Assembly (NCBI RefSeq): GCF_000473145.1
Contig: NZ_KI421500.1
Location: forward strand, 1,426,225-1,490,224
DNA length: 64,000 bases
Direction of reading: 5' to 3'
DNA from: Leisingera daeponensis DSM 23529
GTDB lineage: Bacteria; Pseudomonadota; Alphaproteobacteria; Rhodobacterales; Rhodobacteraceae
Shown here: one piece after another, positions 53,183 through 62,716 of the stretch
How the letters are laid out: every line of letters begins with the position of its first letter
How positions within the stretch are numbered: the first letter of the stretch is position 1
Notes under the pieces: model-generated
Told to the model about the DNA's origin: nothing
Database searches by the model: none
The model's input: only the letters and a program-made list of their open reading frames with translations
Position numbers and translations under genes: made by a program

Positions 53183-53206
53183 ATAAAGGAATCCCTCATA
53201 GGCTTT

Positions 53207-53239
53207 CTGCTATGCAGAATACTCGTCTGCAAAAGGCAG
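53207..53239. promoter_or_regulatory. Two PhaR-like dyads in the phaC-phaZ control region
   Basis: CTGC-TAT-GCAG (53207-53217) exactly fits CTGC-N3-GCAG, and CTGC-AAAAG-GCAG (53227-53239) is a second copy with a 5-base spacer. Their centres are about 21 bp apart, two helical turns. They lie 25-57 bp before the phaC start codon. Binding by PhaR is inferred. Confidence 0.72.
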
Positions 53240-53316
53240 GGCAAAGCGGCGATTGGTCCGATGTTCCGGATTTTCTGGTCCGATAACGCGGGGACAGAGC
53301 CCGTAAGGAGACGCGC

Positions 53317-54591
53317 ATGCGATACATGATGACCTACGACCTGATGGAGACCGTCCGGAACACCAACCAATGGCTGGGTGCCACCGCCCTCTCCATGGCA
53401 TCTTACCCGGTCTTTTCCGCCTTGCCAAATCCTGCGCTCAGCTGGATGGCCGCCTGGGGCGAAGTAACTGAACGCACCTACCAGCGGATGGTGGCGAAAC
53501 CCGCCTGGGGCATCCGCACCTTCACCTGCGAAGACGGCAAGGACCATCTGGTCGACATCACTTCCGTTGTCGAGCGCCCCTTCGGCGACCTGATCCATTT
53601 CAAAGTCAACGGTCGGGAAGAACAGCCGCGCAAGGTGCTGCTGGTTGCGCCGATGTCCGGCCATTACGCCACCCTGCTGCGGTCCACCGTCAAAAGCTTG
53701 CTGGTGAACTGCGAAGTGTATGTGACAGACTGGCACAACGCCCGCGACATTCCTGTGTCTGCAGGGAAATTCGATGTCGAGGACTACACGCTCTACCTCG
53801 TCGACTTCATGCGGGAACTGGGCCCCGAAACCCATGTCGTCGCGGTCTGCCAGCCGGTGCCGCTGACGCTTGCCGCCACCGCCTACCTGGCGGAGCGCGA
53901 GCCGGATGCGCAGCCTTCCTCGCTGACCCTGATCGGCGGCCCGGTGGATCCGGACGCCACCCCGACGGAGGTCACCGACTTCGGCCGCCGCGTCACCATG
54001 GGCCAGCTTGAGGAAACCATGATCCAGCAGGTCGGCTTCAAATACCCGGGCGTCGGCCGCAAGGTCTACCCTGGCCTGCTGCAGCTCGCCTCCTTCATGT
54101 CGATGAACGGCGAACGCCACACCAAGGCGTTCCTGGACCAGATCCAGCGCGTCTCCCGCGGGGAGGCCTCGGACCACGATGCCCACAACCGGTTCTACGA
54201 CGAATACCTGGCGGTGATGGACATGACCGCCGAATTCTACCTGTCGACGGTGGAGCGCATCTTCAAGAAGCGCGAGATCGCCCGCAACGACTTCACCGTC
54301 AACGGCCACAAGGTCGATTTCAGCAAGATCACCGATGTGGCGGTCAAAACCGTCGAAGGCGCCAAGGACGACATCTCCGCCCCCGGCCAGTGCGTCGCGG
54401 CGCTGAAACTCTGCACCGGCCTGCCGGACAGCAAAAAGGCCAGCCATTTGGAACCGGGTGCCGGCCACTACGGCATCTTTGCGGGCCGCAGCTGGCGCGA
54501 CAATATCCGCCCGCTGGTGATCAACTTCATGAACGCCAACAGCCGCAGCACACAGGCCCGCAAACCGGCCAACAAGAACACGGCTGCCTGA
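53317..54591 (+). CDS. phaZ: Intracellular polyhydroxyalkanoate depolymerase PhaZ
   Basis: PhaZ breaks down stored PHA inside the cell. This 424-residue protein has the intracellular-depolymerase layout: MRYMMTYDLMETVRNTNQW at the start, LVAPMSGHYATLLRSTV, TDWHNARDIP, and the lipase-like box with Cys in AVCQPVP (Cys178). The His is in GAGHYGIFAGRSWRD. It has no signal peptide. It is divergent from phaC, so synthesis and mobilisation share a control region. Confidence 0.93.
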   Translation: MRYMMTYDLMETVRNTNQWLGATALSMASYPVFSALPNPALSWMAAWGEVTERTYQRMVAKPAWGIRTFTCEDGKDHLVDITSVVERPFGDLIHFKVNGREEQPRKVLLVAPMSGHYATLLRSTVKSLLVNCEVYVTDWHNARDIPVSAGKFDVEDYTLYLVDFMRELGPETHVVAVCQPVPLTLAATAYLAEREPDAQPSSLTLIGGPVDPDATPTEVTDFGRRVTMGQLEETMIQQVGFKYPGVGRKVYPGLLQLASFMSMNGERHTKAFLDQIQRVSRGEASDHDAHNRFYDEYLAVMDMTAEFYLSTVERIFKKREIARNDFTVNGHKVDFSKITDVAVKTVEGAKDDISAPGQCVAALKLCTGLPDSKKASHLEPGAGHYGIFAGRSWRDNIRPLVINFMNANSRSTQARKPANKNTAA

Positions 54592-54595
54592 CGGG

Positions 54596-55168
54596 ATGGG
54601 CGGCGGCCTGGCATTCTCCTGCAATTGCGGGGCCTTGCGCGGCGAAGTTTCAGCAGCGGGTGTCAAAGGCGGCACCCGCGTTGTCTGCTACTGCGCCGAC
54701 TGCCGCGCCAACGAACTCTATCACGGCCAGCCGGATCCGGCCCCGGATCCGGTTGACCTGTTCCAGCTGTCACCCGACACCATCACCATCACCCAAGGGG
54801 CAGAACAGCTGAGGGCGATCCGCCTCAGCCGCCGCGGCCCCTTGCGCTGGTACGCCGCCTGCTGCGGCACGCCGTTCGCCAACACGCTGGCCAAGCCCGG
54901 CCTGCCCTTTGCCGGGATGCGCTCCAACCTGTTCCAGGACCCGTCCGCCCTGGGCAAGATCCGCGCCTGGGCCTTCCTCCCCGTTCCCGGCAAGCAATCC
55001 CGAACCAAGGGCGGCGGCGCCATGGCCTTGGGCATCCTCAGCCGGATGATCACCGCCCGCCTGTCAGGCCGCTGGAAAGACACGCCATTCTTTGATGCGG
55101 AGACCGGCAAACCGGTGGCCGAGCCCGAATTGCTCAGCAAGGAACAGCGCGCGGCGCTGTATCCCTAG
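54596..55168 (+). CDS. DUF6151 / GFA-like zinc-binding protein
   Basis: A 190-residue protein with GFA-like cysteines: FSCNCGALRGEV and VCYCADCRANELY near the N-terminus and YAACCGTPFANTL in the middle. The longer C-terminal part (about residues 130-190) differs from simple GFA proteins and fits the DUF6151 group as I remember it. Starts 4 bp after the phaZ stop, so it may be co-transcribed, though no PHA role is known. Its stop overlaps that of the convergent hydrolase gene. Confidence 0.78.
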   Translation: MGGGLAFSCNCGALRGEVSAAGVKGGTRVVCYCADCRANELYHGQPDPAPDPVDLFQLSPDTITITQGAEQLRAIRLSRRGPLRWYAACCGTPFANTLAKPGLPFAGMRSNLFQDPSALGKIRAWAFLPVPGKQSRTKGGGAMALGILSRMITARLSGRWKDTPFFDAETGKPVAEPELLSKEQRAALYP

Positions 55169-55887
55169 GCCGGCACCGCCAGCCAGTGCAGCAGCGCCCG
55201 GTTCACCGCATCGGGCGCCTCCAGCACCGGGAAATGCCCTGCCTCCGGGATCACCTCCAGCCGCGCGTGCGGGATCAGCTGCGCCAGCAGCTCCTGCTTG
55301 GCACGCGGCACGATCGTGTCATGCTCCCCCGCCAGCACCAGCGTTGGCACATGCACCCGCCGCATTGTGGCCTGCTGGTCGGGCCGCCGCTGCAGGGCGC
55401 GTGCCTGCGCCACATACAGTTCCGGCCCCAGCTCCATCCCCATGCGGCAGAACAGCCTGTGGACCTCCAGCCGCGACGGCCCCGGCGCCAGCGCCTCCAT
55501 CGGCATCGCCGTGCGCAGGACATCCTCCAGCCGGCCGGTGCGTGCGGCGATGATCTGCGGCTCCCGGTCGGCGGCCTGCTCCGGCGTCTCCGCCAGCGGG
55601 CTTGCCCCCATCAGGCACAGACGGCTGATCCGTTCCGGCGCCCGGCGCACCAGCTCCATCGCCAGGATCCCGCCCATCGACATCCCCGCCAGGGCAAAGC
55701 GCGGCGGCAAGTGGCCCAGCATCCGGGCGGCAATCTTCTCCACCGTGTCGCCGCCCGCCAGCGGCAGCACCATCACCGGCATGCTGCCGGAAAATGTCCT
55801 GATCTGAGCGTCAAAGATTCGGCCGTCGCACATCATCCCGGGCAGCAGAACCAGAGGTTCGCGGCTCGGTTGCTGGTCATGAGGCAT
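55165..55887 (-). CDS. Alpha/beta-fold hydrolase
   Basis: A 240-residue hydrolase: PLVLLPGMMCDGRIF as the oxyanion loop, the nucleophile elbow GMSMGG (Ser), LVLAGEHDTIVP for the acid and PEAGHFPVLEAPD for the His. It is of the general esterase/lactonase type; substrate unknown. The ATG at 55887 is chosen over one 13 codons upstream because GAGGGCAGGA lies just before it. Confidence 0.83.
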   Translation of the reverse strand: MPHDQQPSREPLVLLPGMMCDGRIFDAQIRTFSGSMPVMVLPLAGGDTVEKIAARMLGHLPPRFALAGMSMGGILAMELVRRAPERISRLCLMGASPLAETPEQAADREPQIIAARTGRLEDVLRTAMPMEALAPGPSRLEVHRLFCRMGMELGPELYVAQARALQRRPDQQATMRRVHVPTLVLAGEHDTIVPRAKQELLAQLIPHARLEVIPEAGHFPVLEAPDAVNRALLHWLAVPA

Positions 55888-56009
55888 ATCCTGCCCTCGC
55901 GGTTTGCCTGCCACCCGTCTCTGCAACTGTGCGGAGAGGCGGAAGCCGGATCAAGAAAAACCTCCCCCAGGCAACGGTTTGCCGAACCGCTGCCGCCGCC
56001 GCGCCACGC

Positions 56010-56435
56010 TCAGTAGCCGTTCCAGCGGAACGCGCCATCCTCCGCCAGCGGCGAAAACGGGTTGAAGGCGATTTCCCAGACATGCCCGTCCGGGCTGCGG
56101 AAATAGCCATGATGGCCGCCCCAGAACACATCCTGCGCCGGTTTCAGCACCGCCGCTCCCGCGGCCTCAGCCGCCGCCAGCAGCTCTGCCACCGCCTCCT
56201 TGCTGCGGGTGTTGTGGCTCAGCGTCACCGCGCCGGTGCCCAGCTCCGCTTCCGGCACCCCGATGTCGTCCGCCAGCGCCGCCAGCGGATAGAGGCCGAG
56301 CGTCTGCGAGATCAGGTCAAAGGCGATCACCCCGTCAGGGCTCTCCGCCCGCTGCCAGCCCAACGCCTCATAGAAGGCCGCAGCCTTCTCCATGTCCGGC
56401 ACCCCCAGCGTGATCAGGCTTACCCGCTGTTCCAT
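56010..56435 (-). CDS. VOC-family (glyoxalase/bleomycin-resistance-like) protein
   Basis: A 141-residue VOC protein: RVSLITLGVPDMEKAAAFYEALGW starts the first beta-alpha-beta module, DVFWGGHHGYFRSPDGHVWEIAFNPF ends the second. The fold binds a metal and small hydrophobic ligands; catalytic role unknown. The ATG at 56435 follows GGAGGTGGG, which favours it over an earlier ATG at 56468. Confidence 0.85.
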   Translation of the reverse strand: MEQRVSLITLGVPDMEKAAAFYEALGWQRAESPDGVIAFDLISQTLGLYPLAALADDIGVPEAELGTGAVTLSHNTRSKEAVAELLAAAEAAGAAVLKPAQDVFWGGHHGYFRSPDGHVWEIAFNPFSPLAEDGAFRWNGY

Positions 56436-56501
56436 TTCCCACCTCCTCGCGGTTTCATTCGCGTCCATGACAGGCCCGCGGCCCGGAGCCGCGGCGCAGC
56501 T

Positions 56502-57251
56502 TCAGGCGCCGCCCAGCACGTCCAGCACAGCGTTTTCGATCAACTTCAGGCAGGCAGGGTCCGAGAACCGGTGATCGGCATCTTTCACCAGGGTTAGCCG
56601 CATGTCCGGGCAGGTCGCGTGATCCATCAGCCGCAGCGCTGTTTCCGTGGACACCGCGGTGTCCGCGGTTCCCTGCAGGCAGCGCGTCCTGAACGGCAGA
56701 AACAGTGGCGAGCGCAGCACCAGATGCTTGCGGCCGTCCTCGATCATCCGCTTGGAGATATGATAGGGCTCCATATAATCGCTCGGCAGCTCCACATAGC
56801 CGCGGCTCTCCAGCTCCGCCTTCTGCGCCGCGGAGAAGTTGGCCCAATAGCCGTCCTCGGTGAAATCCGGCGCCGCGGCGATGGTCACCATGCCCTTGAT
56901 CCGCTCCGGCATCTCCCGCGCCAGCAAGAGCGCCTGCCAGCCGCCCATGGAAGAGCCGACCGGCACGATCTCGCCCTCTGTCAGCTCTTGCACCGCCGCC
57001 AGCGTGTCCTCATGCCAGTCACCGATGCAGCCCTCCTCGAACCGGCCGGAGCTTTCGCCATGGCCAGAGTAGTCAAACCGCAGAAACGCCTGCCCGCGCG
57101 CCTTGGCCCAGGCTTCCAGATGCACCGCCTTGGTGCCCTCCATGTCCGACTTCAGCCCGCCCAGAAACACCACGCACGGCCCCTTCCCTTCGCTCTTGTG
57201 ATAAGCAATGCGGCGGCCCTGGGCGGTTCCGAGAAACGATGTGGCGGGCAT
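56502..57251 (-). CDS. Alpha/beta hydrolase, ABHD10-like thioesterase
   Basis: A 249-residue hydrolase with VVFLGGLKSDMEGTKA, the DYSGHGESSGRFEEG strand, the nucleophile elbow GSSMGGWQALLLA, QGTADTAVS for the acid and KDADHRFSDPA for the His. The SDMEGTKA and DYSGHG features fit the ABHD10/palmitoyl-thioesterase-like branch found widely in alphaproteobacteria. Same strand as the VOC gene 66 bp downstream, so perhaps one transcript. Confidence 0.84.
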   Translation of the reverse strand: MPATSFLGTAQGRRIAYHKSEGKGPCVVFLGGLKSDMEGTKAVHLEAWAKARGQAFLRFDYSGHGESSGRFEEGCIGDWHEDTLAAVQELTEGEIVPVGSSMGGWQALLLAREMPERIKGMVTIAAAPDFTEDGYWANFSAAQKAELESRGYVELPSDYMEPYHISKRMIEDGRKHLVLRSPLFLPFRTRCLQGTADTAVSTETALRLMDHATCPDMRLTLVKDADHRFSDPACLKLIENAVLDVLGGA

Positions 57252-57385
57252 GTCTTTGGTCTCCTGTCCTTTTCCTCAAGATGTGGCATGGCTTCGCCTG
57301 CCCTGCAAGCGGCAGCACAGCCCGCTTGCAAGTCCCCTGCCGGCCTCCGTATGGTCTGCCGGAAAATTCCGGGGGGTCTAAGGGC

Positions 57386-58390
57386 ATGTCAAAATTCTTC
57401 AAAACCGCGGTGCTGGCCGCCGCCCTTCTCGCGGTGGCGCTGGCCACCGCCTGGGCGGCGCTGGCGCTGTGGTACCGGCTGCCCTTCGCCACGCTGCCGC
57501 GCGCCGGCCTGTCGGGCGGGTTTGCCTTGCTGGGCCTCGCCGTCATCGCAGGCCTGTTCCGCCAGCACGCCCTGCGGGCGCTCACCACCTTCACCCTGGC
57601 CCTCGCCGCGGTGATCCTGTGGTGGTCCACCCTCACCCCGCCCGAAGACGGCACCTGGTCGCCCGATGTGGCGCGCCAGGTCACCGGCGAGGTGCAGGGC
57701 GATATCCTGACCCTTACCGACGTCCGCAACTTCACCTGGGAAACGCCTGAAGACTATACGGTGAACTGGGAAACCCGCAGCTACGACCTCAGCGCGCTGC
57801 AAACCGTCGACCTGTTCATGTCCTATTGGGCGGGGCCGCAGATGGCGCATATGATCGTCAGCTTCGGCTTCGGGGACGGCGAGCAGATCGCCTGGTCGGT
57901 CGAGGTGCGCCGCCGGGAGGGCGGCGGCTTCTCTCCCGTGGCCGACATGTTCAAATCCAACACCCTGGTGATGATCGCCGCGGATGAGCGCGACCTCGTC
58001 GGCACCCGCACCAACGCCCGCGGCGAAGACGTGCAGCTGTTCCGCATCGGCGTCAGCCCCGACACCGGCCGCGCCCTGCTGCTGCGCTATGTGGCGGCCG
58101 CGAACAGCCTTGCCTCGCAGCCGCAATGGTACAATTCGCTCACCACCAACTGCACCACCGTGGTGATGGCGCTGATCCGCACCTTCGCCGCGGAGGTGCC
58201 GCTGGACTGGCGGGTTCTGGCCAATGGCTACCTGCCGGAATACGCCTGGGAACAGGGGGTTCTGGACCAGTCCCGCAGCGTCGAGGAACTGCGCGCCCTC
58301 GGCAGCATCACCCCGATTGCCCAGGCCCATGGCCTTACCCCGGACTACTCCGCCGTGATCCGCGAAGGCGTCCCCGCGCCCGCCCCCTGA
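57386..58390 (+). CDS. DUF4105 family membrane-anchored protein
   Basis: A 334-residue protein with an N-terminal membrane anchor and two further hydrophobic helices in residues 1-80. A periplasmic domain follows with WSPDVARQVTGEVQGDILTL, NFTWETPEDYTVNWETRSYDLS, VDLFMSYW, and TTNCTTVVMALIR, whose Cys aligns with the NlpC/P60-like nucleophile of DUF4105 as I recall it. Role unknown, possibly cell-envelope related. The ATG at 57386 follows AAGGG. Confidence 0.83.
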   Translation: MSKFFKTAVLAAALLAVALATAWAALALWYRLPFATLPRAGLSGGFALLGLAVIAGLFRQHALRALTTFTLALAAVILWWSTLTPPEDGTWSPDVARQVTGEVQGDILTLTDVRNFTWETPEDYTVNWETRSYDLSALQTVDLFMSYWAGPQMAHMIVSFGFGDGEQIAWSVEVRRREGGGFSPVADMFKSNTLVMIAADERDLVGTRTNARGEDVQLFRIGVSPDTGRALLLRYVAAANSLASQPQWYNSLTTNCTTVVMALIRTFAAEVPLDWRVLANGYLPEYAWEQGVLDQSRSVEELRALGSITPIAQAHGLTPDYSAVIREGVPAPAP

Positions 58391-58548
58391 CGGGATCCCC
58401 TTCATCTGGCTCAAAATACTCCGGGGAGCGCGAGGGGCCGGCCCCTCGCCTTCTTGACACGCCGCGCCGCGGCTGCCAAATCACCGGCACACCATAACCC
58501 GCAACCGGGCGTTCAGTGGGCGCCAAACCGACGAGGAGCAGCCAGCAG

Positions 58549-60495
58549 ATGGCCCAAATCTCTCTCACTTTCCCCGATGGCAATGCACGATCCTATGACG
58601 CAGGCGTCACGCCCGCGCAGGTGGCCTCCAGCATTTCCACCTCGCTGGCCAAAAAGGCCATCTCCGCCACCGTCAACGATCAGCACTGGGATCTGCAGTG
58701 GCCGATCGAAAGCGACGCCACCATCGCCATCCACACCATGAAGGATGAAGTTCAGGCCAATGAGCTGATCCGCCACGACCTGGCGCATGTCATGGCGCGC
58801 GCGGTGCAGGAAATCTGGCCCGACACCAAGGTCACCATCGGCCCGGTCATCGAAAACGGCTGGTACTACGACTTCGACCGCGCGGAGCCCTTCACCCCCG
58901 AGGACCTCGGCGCCATCGAAAAAAAGATGAAGGAAATCATCAACAAGCGTGATGAGGTCCGCACCGAGGTGTGGGAACGCGACCGCGCGATCCAGCATTA
59001 CACCGACAACAACGAACCCTATAAGGTCGAGCTGATCGAAAGCATTCCGGGCGATGAGCCGCTCAGGATGTACTGGCACGGCGACTGGCAGGACCTCTGC
59101 CGCGGCCCGCACCTGCAGCACACCGGCCAGCTGCCGGGCGATGCCTTCAAGCTCATGAGCATTGCAGGCGCCTACTGGCGCGGCGACAGCTCCCGCGCCA
59201 TGCTGCAGCGGATCTACGGCGTTGCCTTCACCGGCAAGGAGAAGCTGAAGGCGCATCTCCACATGCTGGAAGAAGCCGCCAAGCGCGACCACCGCAAGCT
59301 GGGCCGCGAGATGGACCTGTTCCATATGCAGGAAGAGGCGCCGGGCCAGATCTTCTGGCACCCGAACGGCTGGAAGGTCTACACCACCCTGCAGGACTAC
59401 ATGCGCCGCCAGCAGGAAAAAGGCGGCTATGTCGAGGTGAACACCCCCCAGGTCGTCGACCGCAGGCTGTGGGAGGCTTCGGGCCACTGGGAGAAATATC
59501 AGGAGAATATGTTCATCGTCGAAGTCGACGAGGAGCACGCCCGCGAAAAAGCGGTGAACGCGCTGAAGCCGATGAACTGCCCCTGCCACGTGCAGATCTT
59601 CAACCAGGGTCTCAAATCCTACCGCGACCTGCCGCTGCGCATGGCCGAATTCGGCTCCTGCAACCGCTATGAGCCCTCGGGCGCGCTGCACGGCATCATG
59701 CGGGTGCGCGGCTTTACCCAGGACGACGCGCACATCTTCTGCGCCGAAGACCAGATCGAGGCGGAAACCAAGAAGTTCATCGACTTCCTGTCTGAGATCT
59801 ACAAGGACCTCGGCTTCGAGAAGTTCTCGGTCAAATTCTCCGACCGCCCGGAAAAACGCTCTGGCTCGGATGAGGTCTGGGACAAATCGGAAGCGGCGCT
59901 GAAGGCGGCAACCGAGGCGGCGGGCTGCGCCTATGACCTGAACCCAGGCGAAGGCGCCTTCTATGGCCCCAAGCTGGAGTTCGTGCTGACCGATGCCATC
60001 GGCCGCGACTGGCAGTGCGGCACCCTGCAGGTGGACTTCGTGCTGCCGGAACGGCTGGACGCCACCTATATCGGCGCCGACGGCGCCAAGCACCGCCCGG
60101 TCATGCTGCACCGCGCCACCCTCGGTTCGTTTGAGCGCTTCATCGGCATCCTGATCGAGGAGCACGCCGGCAAGCTGCCGTTCTGGCTGGCGCCGCGGCA
60201 GGTGGTGGTCGCATCGATCACTTCCGACGCCGACGCCTACGTGCAGGAGGTCGTGGCCGAACTGAAGAAAGCCGGCGTGCGCGCCGAGGCCGACATCCGC
60301 AACGAGAAGATCAACTACAAGGTCCGCGAGCATTCCGTGGGCAAGGTTCCGGTCATTCTCGCCGTCGGCCACCGCGAGGTGGAAGAGCGCACCGTCTCCG
60401 TTCGCCGCCTGGGCGAGAAGGAGACTAAGGTGGAGAGCCTGGAAAATGTTACAAAGGCGCTGGCCGCGGAAGCGACCCCGCCCGATCTTCTGTAA
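58549..60495 (+). CDS. thrS: Threonyl-tRNA synthetase
   Basis: ThrRS charges tRNA-Thr. The 648-residue class II synthetase has an N-terminal TGS domain (residues 1-60), the N2 editing domain with H-x3-H in [11 protein letters not shown] and [12 protein letters not shown], and the catalytic core with the zinc Cys in [38 protein letters not shown] (motif 2) and [19 protein letters not shown] (motif 3). The C-terminal anticodon-binding domain ends the protein. GAGGAG precedes the ATG at 58549. Confidence 0.97.
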   Translation: MAQISLTFPDGNARSYDAGVTPAQVASSISTSLAKKAISATVNDQHWDLQWPIESDATIAIHTMKDEVQANELIRHDLAHVMARAVQEIWPDTKVTIGPVIENGWYYDFDRAEPFTPEDLGAIEKKMKEIINKRDEVRTEVWERDRAIQHYTDNNEPYKVELIESIPGDEPLRMYWHGDWQDLCRGPHLQHTGQLPGDAFKLMSIAGAYWRGDSSRAMLQRIYGVAFTGKEKLKAHLHMLEEAAKRDHRKLGREMDLFHMQEEAPGQIFWHPNGWKVYTTLQDYMRRQQEKGGYVEVNTPQVVDRRLWEASGHWEKYQENMFIVEVDEEHAREKAVNALKPMNCPCHVQIFNQGLKSYRDLPLRMAEFGSCNRYEPSGALHGIMRVRGFTQDDAHIFCAEDQIEAETKKFIDFLSEIYKDLGFEKFSVKFSDRPEKRSGSDEVWDKSEAALKAATEAAGCAYDLNPGEGAFYGPKLEFVLTDAIGRDWQCGTLQVDFVLPERLDATYIGADGAKHRPVMLHRATLGSFERFIGILIEEHAGKLPFWLAPRQVVVASITSDADAYVQEVVAELKKAGVRAEADIRNEKINYKVREHSVGKVPVILAVGHREVEERTVSVRRLGEKETKVESLENVTKALAAEATPPDLL

Positions 60496-60520
60496 CAATT
60501 CCCGCAATTTTCAACGCAAG

Positions 60521-60544
60521 CGGCCCCCACCCGGGGGCCGTTTT
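60521..60544 (+). terminator. Rho-independent terminator of thrS
   Basis: CGGCCCCC-ACC-CGGGGGCCG stem followed by TTTT, 26 bases after the stop. Confidence 0.92.
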
Positions 60545-60726
60545 GTTTCAAACCCCTCCCAAACCCCTTAAAACCATGGGCCTAGGCATCTTCGGCGCGC
60601 AGGTTCGGGTCACATGCTCTGACGCGGATGTGAGACACGGCCTCGTGACTTAAACTCCGGAAAACCTCGGGTTAGTGTTTCCGTGTCATCACGACACCGC
60701 ATGTAGAACCGAAAGGAATTCACGAG

Positions 60727-61032
60727 ATGTCGAAAACCGCAAAATCCCTGGCCGTTGCGAGCGCCGTTGCCGCCGCTCTGACCGCAGCGTCCACCATCCC
60801 CGCCGCCGCCGGCACCAAGGAAAAGTGTTATGGCGTGTCGCTGGCAGGCCAGAACGACTGCGCCGCAGGCCCCGGCACCACTTGCGCAGGCACCTCGACC
60901 GTCGATTACCAAGGCAACGCCTGGACCCTGGTCGACGCTGGCACCTGCGAAGACATGGAGCTGCCGGCGATGGCAGACGGCACCGAGCGCAACGGCTCGC
61001 TGGCGCCGCTGGAGCGTGACCTGCCGGCATAA
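60727..61032 (+). CDS. bufA1: Bufferin-type RiPP precursor BufA1 (DUF2282)
   Basis: A 101-residue DUF2282 protein. A Sec signal peptide (residues 1-28, [20 protein letters not shown]) is followed by a core with four cysteines in a fixed order: KCYGVS (C34), GQNDCAAG (C45), TTCAGTS (C53) and AGTCEDM (C74). This is the pattern of BufA1 precursors, whose cysteines are partly converted to 5-thiooxazoles by a DUF692 enzyme to give an exported copper-binding peptide. It is first in an operon with that enzyme, its DUF2063 partner and DoxX. GAAAGGAA precedes the ATG. No downstream terminator interrupts the operon. Confidence 0.9.
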   Translation: MSKTAKSLAVASAVAAALTAASTIPAAAGTKEKCYGVSLAGQNDCAAGPGTTCAGTSTVDYQGNAWTLVDAGTCEDMELPAMADGTERNGSLAPLERDLPA

Positions 61033-61105
61033 CTGCCGCTGAAACACCGGGGGCGGGAGTGTGAAGTCCCGCCCCTGATGCCTGCATCCGCGAACAGGAC
61101 CCGCC

Positions 61106-61960
61106 ATGCTTGACGCCGCTGCCCATGACACACTGCCCGCCGCCCCCGGCGTTGGCTACAAGCCGCAGCACTTTGCCCGGATCACCACAGATCCCGGCGC
61201 AGTCAAGTGGCTGGAAATCCACGCGGAAAACTACATGGGCGACGGCGGCCGCCCGCTGGCGCAACTGCGCCGCCTGTCGGAACAATTTGCCATGTCGGTG
61301 CATGGTGTCGGCCTCTCCATCGGCGGCGAAGGGCCGCTGGATGCAGACCACCTGGCCCGGCTCAAGCATCTGGTATCCTGGCTGAACCCCGCCAGCTTTT
61401 CCGAACATCTGGCCTGGTCCACTCACGACAGCCATTTCTACAACGACCTGCTGCCGCTGCCCTACACCGGCGCCAGCCTGCAGCGGATCTGCGATCACAT
61501 TCATGAGGTGCAGGAGACCGTCGGGCGGCGGATGCTGCTGGAAAACCCCTCCAGCTACCTCGCCTTTGCCGAGAGCACCTGGTCCGAGCCGGAGTTCCTG
61601 GCCGAAACCTCCCGCCGGACCGGCTGCGGGCTGCTCCTGGATGTGAACAACGTCTTTGTCTCCGCCACCAACCTCGATTTCTCGCCGCAGGGCTACATCG
61701 ACGCCTTCCCGCTGGACAAGGTGGGTGAAATCCACCTTGGCGGCCATGACGAGGATGACGACGGCCAGGGCCGCCCGCTCCTGATCGACAGCCACGGGCG
61801 CGAGGTGGCCGATCCGGTCTGGGCGCTCTTGGACTATACGCTGGCGAAATCCGGCCCCAAGCCGGTGCTGATCGAGTGGGACAACGACGTGCCGGACTGG
61901 CCGGTGCTGGAGGCCGAAGCCGCCCGCGCCGCAACCGCGCTGGAGCGCGTCCCGGCATGA
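61106..61960 (+). CDS. bufB1: MNIO-family bufferin maturase BufB (DUF692)
   Basis: A 284-residue TIM-barrel enzyme of the multinuclear non-heme iron oxidase family (DUF692, related to MbnB). Candidate iron ligands are present in order: EIHAENYMG, MSVHGVGLSIGG, FSEHLAWS, LLENPSSYLAF, LLLDVNNVFV, EIHLGGHDED and IDSHGREV, with LIEWDNDVPDW at the end. It should oxidatively modify Cys residues of the DUF2282 precursor in the cytoplasm before export. Its stop overlaps the DUF2063 start by four bases, as expected for obligate partners. Confidence 0.92.
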   Translation: MLDAAAHDTLPAAPGVGYKPQHFARITTDPGAVKWLEIHAENYMGDGGRPLAQLRRLSEQFAMSVHGVGLSIGGEGPLDADHLARLKHLVSWLNPASFSEHLAWSTHDSHFYNDLLPLPYTGASLQRICDHIHEVQETVGRRMLLENPSSYLAFAESTWSEPEFLAETSRRTGCGLLLDVNNVFVSATNLDFSPQGYIDAFPLDKVGEIHLGGHDEDDDGQGRPLLIDSHGREVADPVWALLDYTLAKSGPKPVLIEWDNDVPDWPVLEAEAARAATALERVPA

Positions 61961-62712
61961 GTGTCAGCCAGACAGATTTCACCCGCGCCATGATGGATGC
62001 GGGCCAGCCGGTGCCGGACGGGCTCACCGATCATCTGGGCCAGCCCGCGGGCCGCCGGTTCAGCGTTTACCGCAACAACGTCGCTGTCTCGCTGACCGAA
62101 GCGATGCACAGCGCCTTTCCGGTGATTGCCAAGCTTCTGGGCAAGCAGAACATGGACGGGCTGGCCGGCATCTACCTGCGCCAGCACCCGCCGTCCTCGC
62201 CGCTGATGATGTTCTACGGCGAGCATTTCCCGGCCTTCCTGGAAGGCATGGAGCAGCTCAGGCATCTGGGTTACCTCGGCGACGTGGCCCGGCTGGAGCT
62301 GGCATTGCGCCGCGCCTACCATGCCGCCGATGCCGCCGCGATCGCGCCGGAAACGCTTGGCGCGCTGCCGCCGGATGCGCTGCTGGACACCCGGCTGGAA
62401 CTGGCACCGGCGGCGCAAGTGCTCCGCTCGCCCTGGCCCATTCACGCCATCTGGCGCTTCAACACCGAAGACGGCGCGCCCAAGCCCGCGGCACAGGCCG
62501 AGGACGTTCTGATCACACGCCCCGAATTTGACCCCATTCCCCAGCTTCTGCCGCCCTCCGGCGCGGTCTGGGTCCGCGCCCTGATGGCGGGCGCAACCAT
62601 CGGCGCGGCGATGGAACAGGCCGCCGCCGAATATGACGCATTCGACCTGAGCGCCCCCCTGGCCCTGCTGCTGCAGGGCGGTGCGGTCACAGGACTGAAC
62701 AGCAAAGGGTAA
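61957..62712 (+). CDS. bufC1: Bufferin maturase partner BufC (DUF2063, peptide-binding)
   Basis: A 251-residue protein with the N-terminal DUF2063 domain (RRFSVYRNNVAVSLTEAMHSAFPVIAKLLG, then FYGEHFPAFLEGMEQLRHLGYLGDVARLELALRRAYHA). The C-terminal half (residues 130-250) is a winged, strand-rich domain. Such proteins dock the precursor peptide onto the DUF692 oxidase. The start is ATG at 61957 overlapping the previous TGA; the frame extends upstream inside bufB. Confidence 0.88.
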   Translation: MSVSQTDFTRAMMDAGQPVPDGLTDHLGQPAGRRFSVYRNNVAVSLTEAMHSAFPVIAKLLGKQNMDGLAGIYLRQHPPSSPLMMFYGEHFPAFLEGMEQLRHLGYLGDVARLELALRRAYHAADAAAIAPETLGALPPDALLDTRLELAPAAQVLRSPWPIHAIWRFNTEDGAPKPAAQAEDVLITRPEFDPIPQLLPPSGAVWVRALMAGATIGAAMEQAAAEYDAFDLSAPLALLLQGGAVTGLNSKG

Positions 62713-62716
62713 GACC

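Noticed and set aside
58513..60507. Antisense frame of about 660 codons opposite thrS
   Set aside because: The sense strand encodes a full threonyl-tRNA synthetase; the antisense product has no recognisable domain or start signal.
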